A stretch of DNA of 7,999 bases, taken from positions 1-7,999 of the forward strand of contig CAJYIL010000152.1 of assembly GCA_913774795.1 (NCBI GenBank), given 5' to 3'. Positions 6,068 to 7,999 of the stretch are shown here, in pieces (the stretch's first letter is position 1; every line of letters starts with the position of its first letter). The position numbers and the translations under genes were made by a program. Under the pieces are notes generated by a model. That model was not told where the DNA came from. It was given only the letters and a program-made list of their open reading frames with translations, and ran no database searches. The stretch comes from Pseudobdellovibrionaceae bacterium. Lineage in GTDB: Bacteria; Bdellovibrionota; Bdellovibrionia; Bdellovibrionales; JAMPXM01.

Positions 6068-7354
6068 ATGGCGATTCTTTCGTCTCTTTACACAGGTGTT
6101 TCCGGCTTAACAGCACAAGGTGAAGCACTCGGCGTCGTTTCAGATAACATCGCAAACGCAAACACTGTCGGTTTCAAAGCGAGCCGCGCAGAGTTCCAAG
6201 ACATTATCTCGAAATCACTCAAAGGGATTCTCGGCGGTAACCAAATCGGCCGCGGGGTAAAGATCGGTGCCGTGAACCCAATCCTCTCGCAAGGTAACAT
6301 CGACGCAACTGAGAAGGCGACAGACCTCGCGATCTCGGGCGACGGTTACTTCGTCACTCGCGGATCAGACGGTGAGTCGTTCACACGTGATGGTTCCTTC
6401 CACTTCGATAAAGACGGTTATCTCACGACAAACGATAACCAACGCGTTCAAGGCTTCGAGTCGAACGACAAAGGCCAGATCGTTAACAAACTCGCGGATA
6501 TCAAATTCCCACGCGCTTTGATTCCTGCAAAAGCGACGACTGAATTGAAAATGGATTTGAACCTCGATTCACGCGTGACTCCGGGAAAACCGTTCGATCC
6601 AAAAGATCCACACGGAACATCGAACTACTCGACAGGCGTTGAGATCTACGATTCTCAAGGTCAAAAGCACTTGATGACGATGTTCTTCAACAAAACCGCA
6701 GACCGTCAGTGGACAGTCCACGGAATGTGCGAAGGCAAAGAAGTCACGGGCGGAAAAGAAGGCGAATACTCGGAAGTCATGCAAGCCGAACTCACGTTCA
6801 CGACTGACGGTAAACTCGACACTCAAAAGACGACGAAGCAGAACTTCAACTTCGCCGGCGGCGCGATGGCCAACCAACAGATCAAATTGTCATTCGGTGA
6901 TGCGATCACGACTGACAAAGGCAAAGGCATCGACGGAACAAAACAGTACGGTAAAGAATCGGATCTCATCACTTGGCACCAAGACGGTGCGGCGGCGGGT
7001 ACGATCAACAACCTCTCGTTCAACGACGAGGGCGTGTTGACCGCACTTTACTCGAACGGTACAGCGCAAGACTTGGCTCAAGTCGCTCTCGCGAAATTCG
7101 AAAACCCAGAAGCTCTCTTCAAAGTCGGTAACAACCGTTTGAAAGAAGCTCGTGACTCAGGCACGCCGTCGATCGGTAAGTCGGGTCAAGCAGGTCGTGG
7201 TAAACTCTCGGCGAAATCGCTCGAGCGTTCGACAGTCGATCTCGCGATGGAATTCGTGAACCTGATCCAGAACCAGCGCGGCTTCCAAGCCAACGCGAAG
7301 ACAATCACGACGACCGACGAACTCCTCGGCGAAGTGATCCAGCTCAAGCGTTAA
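6068..7354 (+). CDS. flgE: Flagellar hook protein FlgE
   Basis: FlgE is the subunit of the extracellular hook that joins the basal body to the filament; it is secreted by the flagellar type III system and assembled under the FlgD cap. The 428-residue protein has the N-terminal rod/hook signature SLYTGVSGLTAQGEALGVVSDNIANANTVGFK (residues 6-37). Next comes the LAISGDGYFVTRGSDGESFTRDGSFHFDKDGYL core (88-119). A surface D1/D2 region follows with NYSTGVEIYDSQGQKH (186-201). The C-terminal coiled segment is LERSTVDLAMEFVNLIQNQRGFQANAKTITTTDELL (385-420), needed for subunit packing. There is no cleavable signal, as expected. It has one cysteine, Cys221. Codon choice looks more restricted than in neighbouring genes, consistent with high expression. 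The gene stands alone on the plus strand, separated from flgD by unrelated genes, with its own structured leader. Confidence 0.96.
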   Translation: MAILSSLYTGVSGLTAQGEALGVVSDNIANANTVGFKASRAEFQDIISKSLKGILGGNQIGRGVKIGAVNPILSQGNIDATEKATDLAISGDGYFVTRGSDGESFTRDGSFHFDKDGYLTTNDNQRVQGFESNDKGQIVNKLADIKFPRALIPAKATTELKMDLNLDSRVTPGKPFDPKDPHGTSNYSTGVEIYDSQGQKHLMTMFFNKTADRQWTVHGMCEGKEVTGGKEGEYSEVMQAELTFTTDGKLDTQKTTKQNFNFAGGAMANQQIKLSFGDAITTDKGKGIDGTKQYGKESDLITWHQDGAAAGTINNLSFNDEGVLTALYSNGTAQDLAQVALAKFENPEALFKVGNNRLKEARDSGTPSIGKSGQAGRGKLSAKSLERSTVDLAMEFVNLIQNQRGFQANAKTITTTDELLGEVIQLKR

Positions 7355-7362
7355 TCGGTAGG

Positions 7363-7388
7363 TAGGTCCTTTCCATTTGGAGAGGCCC
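7363..7388 (+). terminator. Probable transcription terminator after flgE
   Basis: Eleven to fourteen bases after the flgE stop, CCTTTCC (7368-7374) pairs with GGAGAGG (7379-7385) around an ATTT loop, with one G-T wobble. Two outer G-C pairs lie beyond a T/C mismatch. The following bases, CCCTTACTTT, are only moderately T-rich, so termination may be incomplete. Confidence 0.5.
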
Positions 7389-7420
7389 TTACTTTCCGGA
7401 ATCACTAACCAAAATAGATA

Positions 7421-7493
7421 GGGACGGTCAGCTAAGAAACTGGCCACATCCGTGAGGAGCTAGTCACTCCTCCGTGGCCAGATGCACCGTCCC
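7421..7493. terminator. Three-tier long inverted repeat between convergent flgE and unknown gene
   Basis: Nested perfect arms are present: GGGACGGT (7421-7428) with ACCGTCCC (7486-7493); CTGGCCAC (7440-7447) with GTGGCCAG (7474-7481); and GAGGAG (7454-7459) with CTCCTC (7467-7472) around a seven-base loop. It lies in the convergent gap, 10 bases beyond the stop of the minus-strand gene. Read on the minus strand, the outer arm runs into TATCTATTTTGG, so it may end that transcript; on the plus strand no T-tract follows. A stable small RNA or a protein-binding site is an alternative. Confidence 0.45.
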
Positions 7494-7503
7494 TCCCTCC
7501 ACG

Positions 7504-7999
7504 TTACTGACCGTAATATGGGCTCCCGAATGTCGGGAACATCGGCACCTCGGTACGCGCCATTCGTGCGACGTCAATCGATTGAATCCACCGTAAAGTC
7601 AAAGCGTCCAACTGAGATAGATTCACCGAATAGACACTCTGATTAGCCGACACAGCGATCGTGTTCAGGCTCGACTCACAAGACATCTCGCTCTTCCCGA
7701 ACTGCTGCCAATATCTTCCTCCTGAAAAATCACTGTTTTCGCCGCTAGCGTAAGAATACGAGTCGGATTCGCGATGCCACTGCGACGTTTCATAGTCATT
7801 CGCCATAATCGACGAGTGAAAGCGTCGTGATGAGCGCACGTTCGATGTCCAAGATCGATCGGCCGTCTTTAGATTCACGCACGTCGTGATCTCGTGAGAG
7901 CCGTAAAAATTTAAGTCGCTTAGGAGTCGAACGGTCGTTTCAAGTTCAGCAGCAGCAACCGCGTGGCCTTGCGAAATAAGTCGATGCGCGGCAGCTAAG
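7504..7999 (-). CDS. Unknown protein, C-terminal part (5' end outside window)
   Basis: The frame is open without a stop from 7999 down to the TAA at 7504-7506, giving at least 164 residues. The GTG at 7878 is one possible internal start, but the open frame upstream encodes protein-like sequence, including an Ala-rich helix with GHAVAAAELETTVRLLSDLN. I therefore treat the gene as running off the right edge. The C-terminal part is rich in Ser, Tyr and Asn (DSYSYASGENSDFSGGRYW) and ends PMFPTFGSPYYGQ. Two cysteines are visible, one just upstream of the GTG codon and one in EMSCESS. The composition suggests a secreted or surface protein, and an Ala-rich helix followed by a polar Cys-containing domain is seen in pilin-like proteins, but no family is recognised. 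It is convergent with flgE and is followed by the long inverted repeat. Confidence 0.6.
   Translation of the reverse strand, partial: LAAAHRLISQGHAVAAAELETTVRLLSDLNFYGSHEITTCVNLKTADRSWTSNVRSSRRFHSSIMANDYETSQWHRESDSYSYASGENSDFSGGRYWQQFGKSEMSCESSLNTIAVSANQSVYSVNLSQLDALTLRWIQSIDVARMARTEVPMFPTFGSPYYGQ

Overview
This window of about 8 kb, of middling GC content, comes from a flagellated, Gram-negative bacterium. The signs are a flagellar hook gene set, three exported or lipid-anchored envelope proteins, an outer-membrane-type protein and a MltA-type murein transglycosylase. The pairing of flgD with the conserved 'flagellar operon protein' family (TIGR02530 type), together with the style of the envelope proteins, suggests Bdellovibrionota or another former deltaproteobacterium. 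This is an inference from protein character, not a database match.

Layout, left to right. (1) The 3' part of flgD runs in from the left edge and overlaps by one base the gene for the flagellar operon protein. (2) Next is a plus-strand pair with overlapping ends: a Cys-containing lipoprotein of unknown function and a probable outer-membrane beta-barrel. (3) Two minus-strand genes follow: mltA, convergent with the barrel gene, and upstream of it a lipoprotein phosphatase of the PAP2/class A acid phosphatase type. (4) Divergent from the phosphatase is a beta-class glutathione S-transferase. (5) A 310-base non-coding stretch ends in three consecutive RNA hairpins and a strong Shine-Dalgarno sequence ahead of flgE, the hook protein. 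(6) Downstream of flgE are a terminator-like hairpin and a long multi-tier inverted repeat. A minus-strand unknown gene then runs off the right edge.

The flagellar parts work together: FlgD is the hook cap (scaffold), the TIGR02530-type protein is a hook-operon accessory, and FlgE is the hook subunit. Here flgE is separated from flgD and its partner by about 4.9 kb of envelope and detoxification genes on both strands, so flgE must have its own transcription start. The MltA, phosphatase, lipoprotein and barrel genes form a cell-envelope block with no evident flagellar role.

The most unusual signals are non-coding: the triple hairpin leader of flgE, in which all three loops carry CGACT; a perfect 17-base palindrome upstream of mltA; and the 73-base tiered inverted repeat after flgE. 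I see no tRNA, rRNA, CRISPR, insertion sequence or phage gene.
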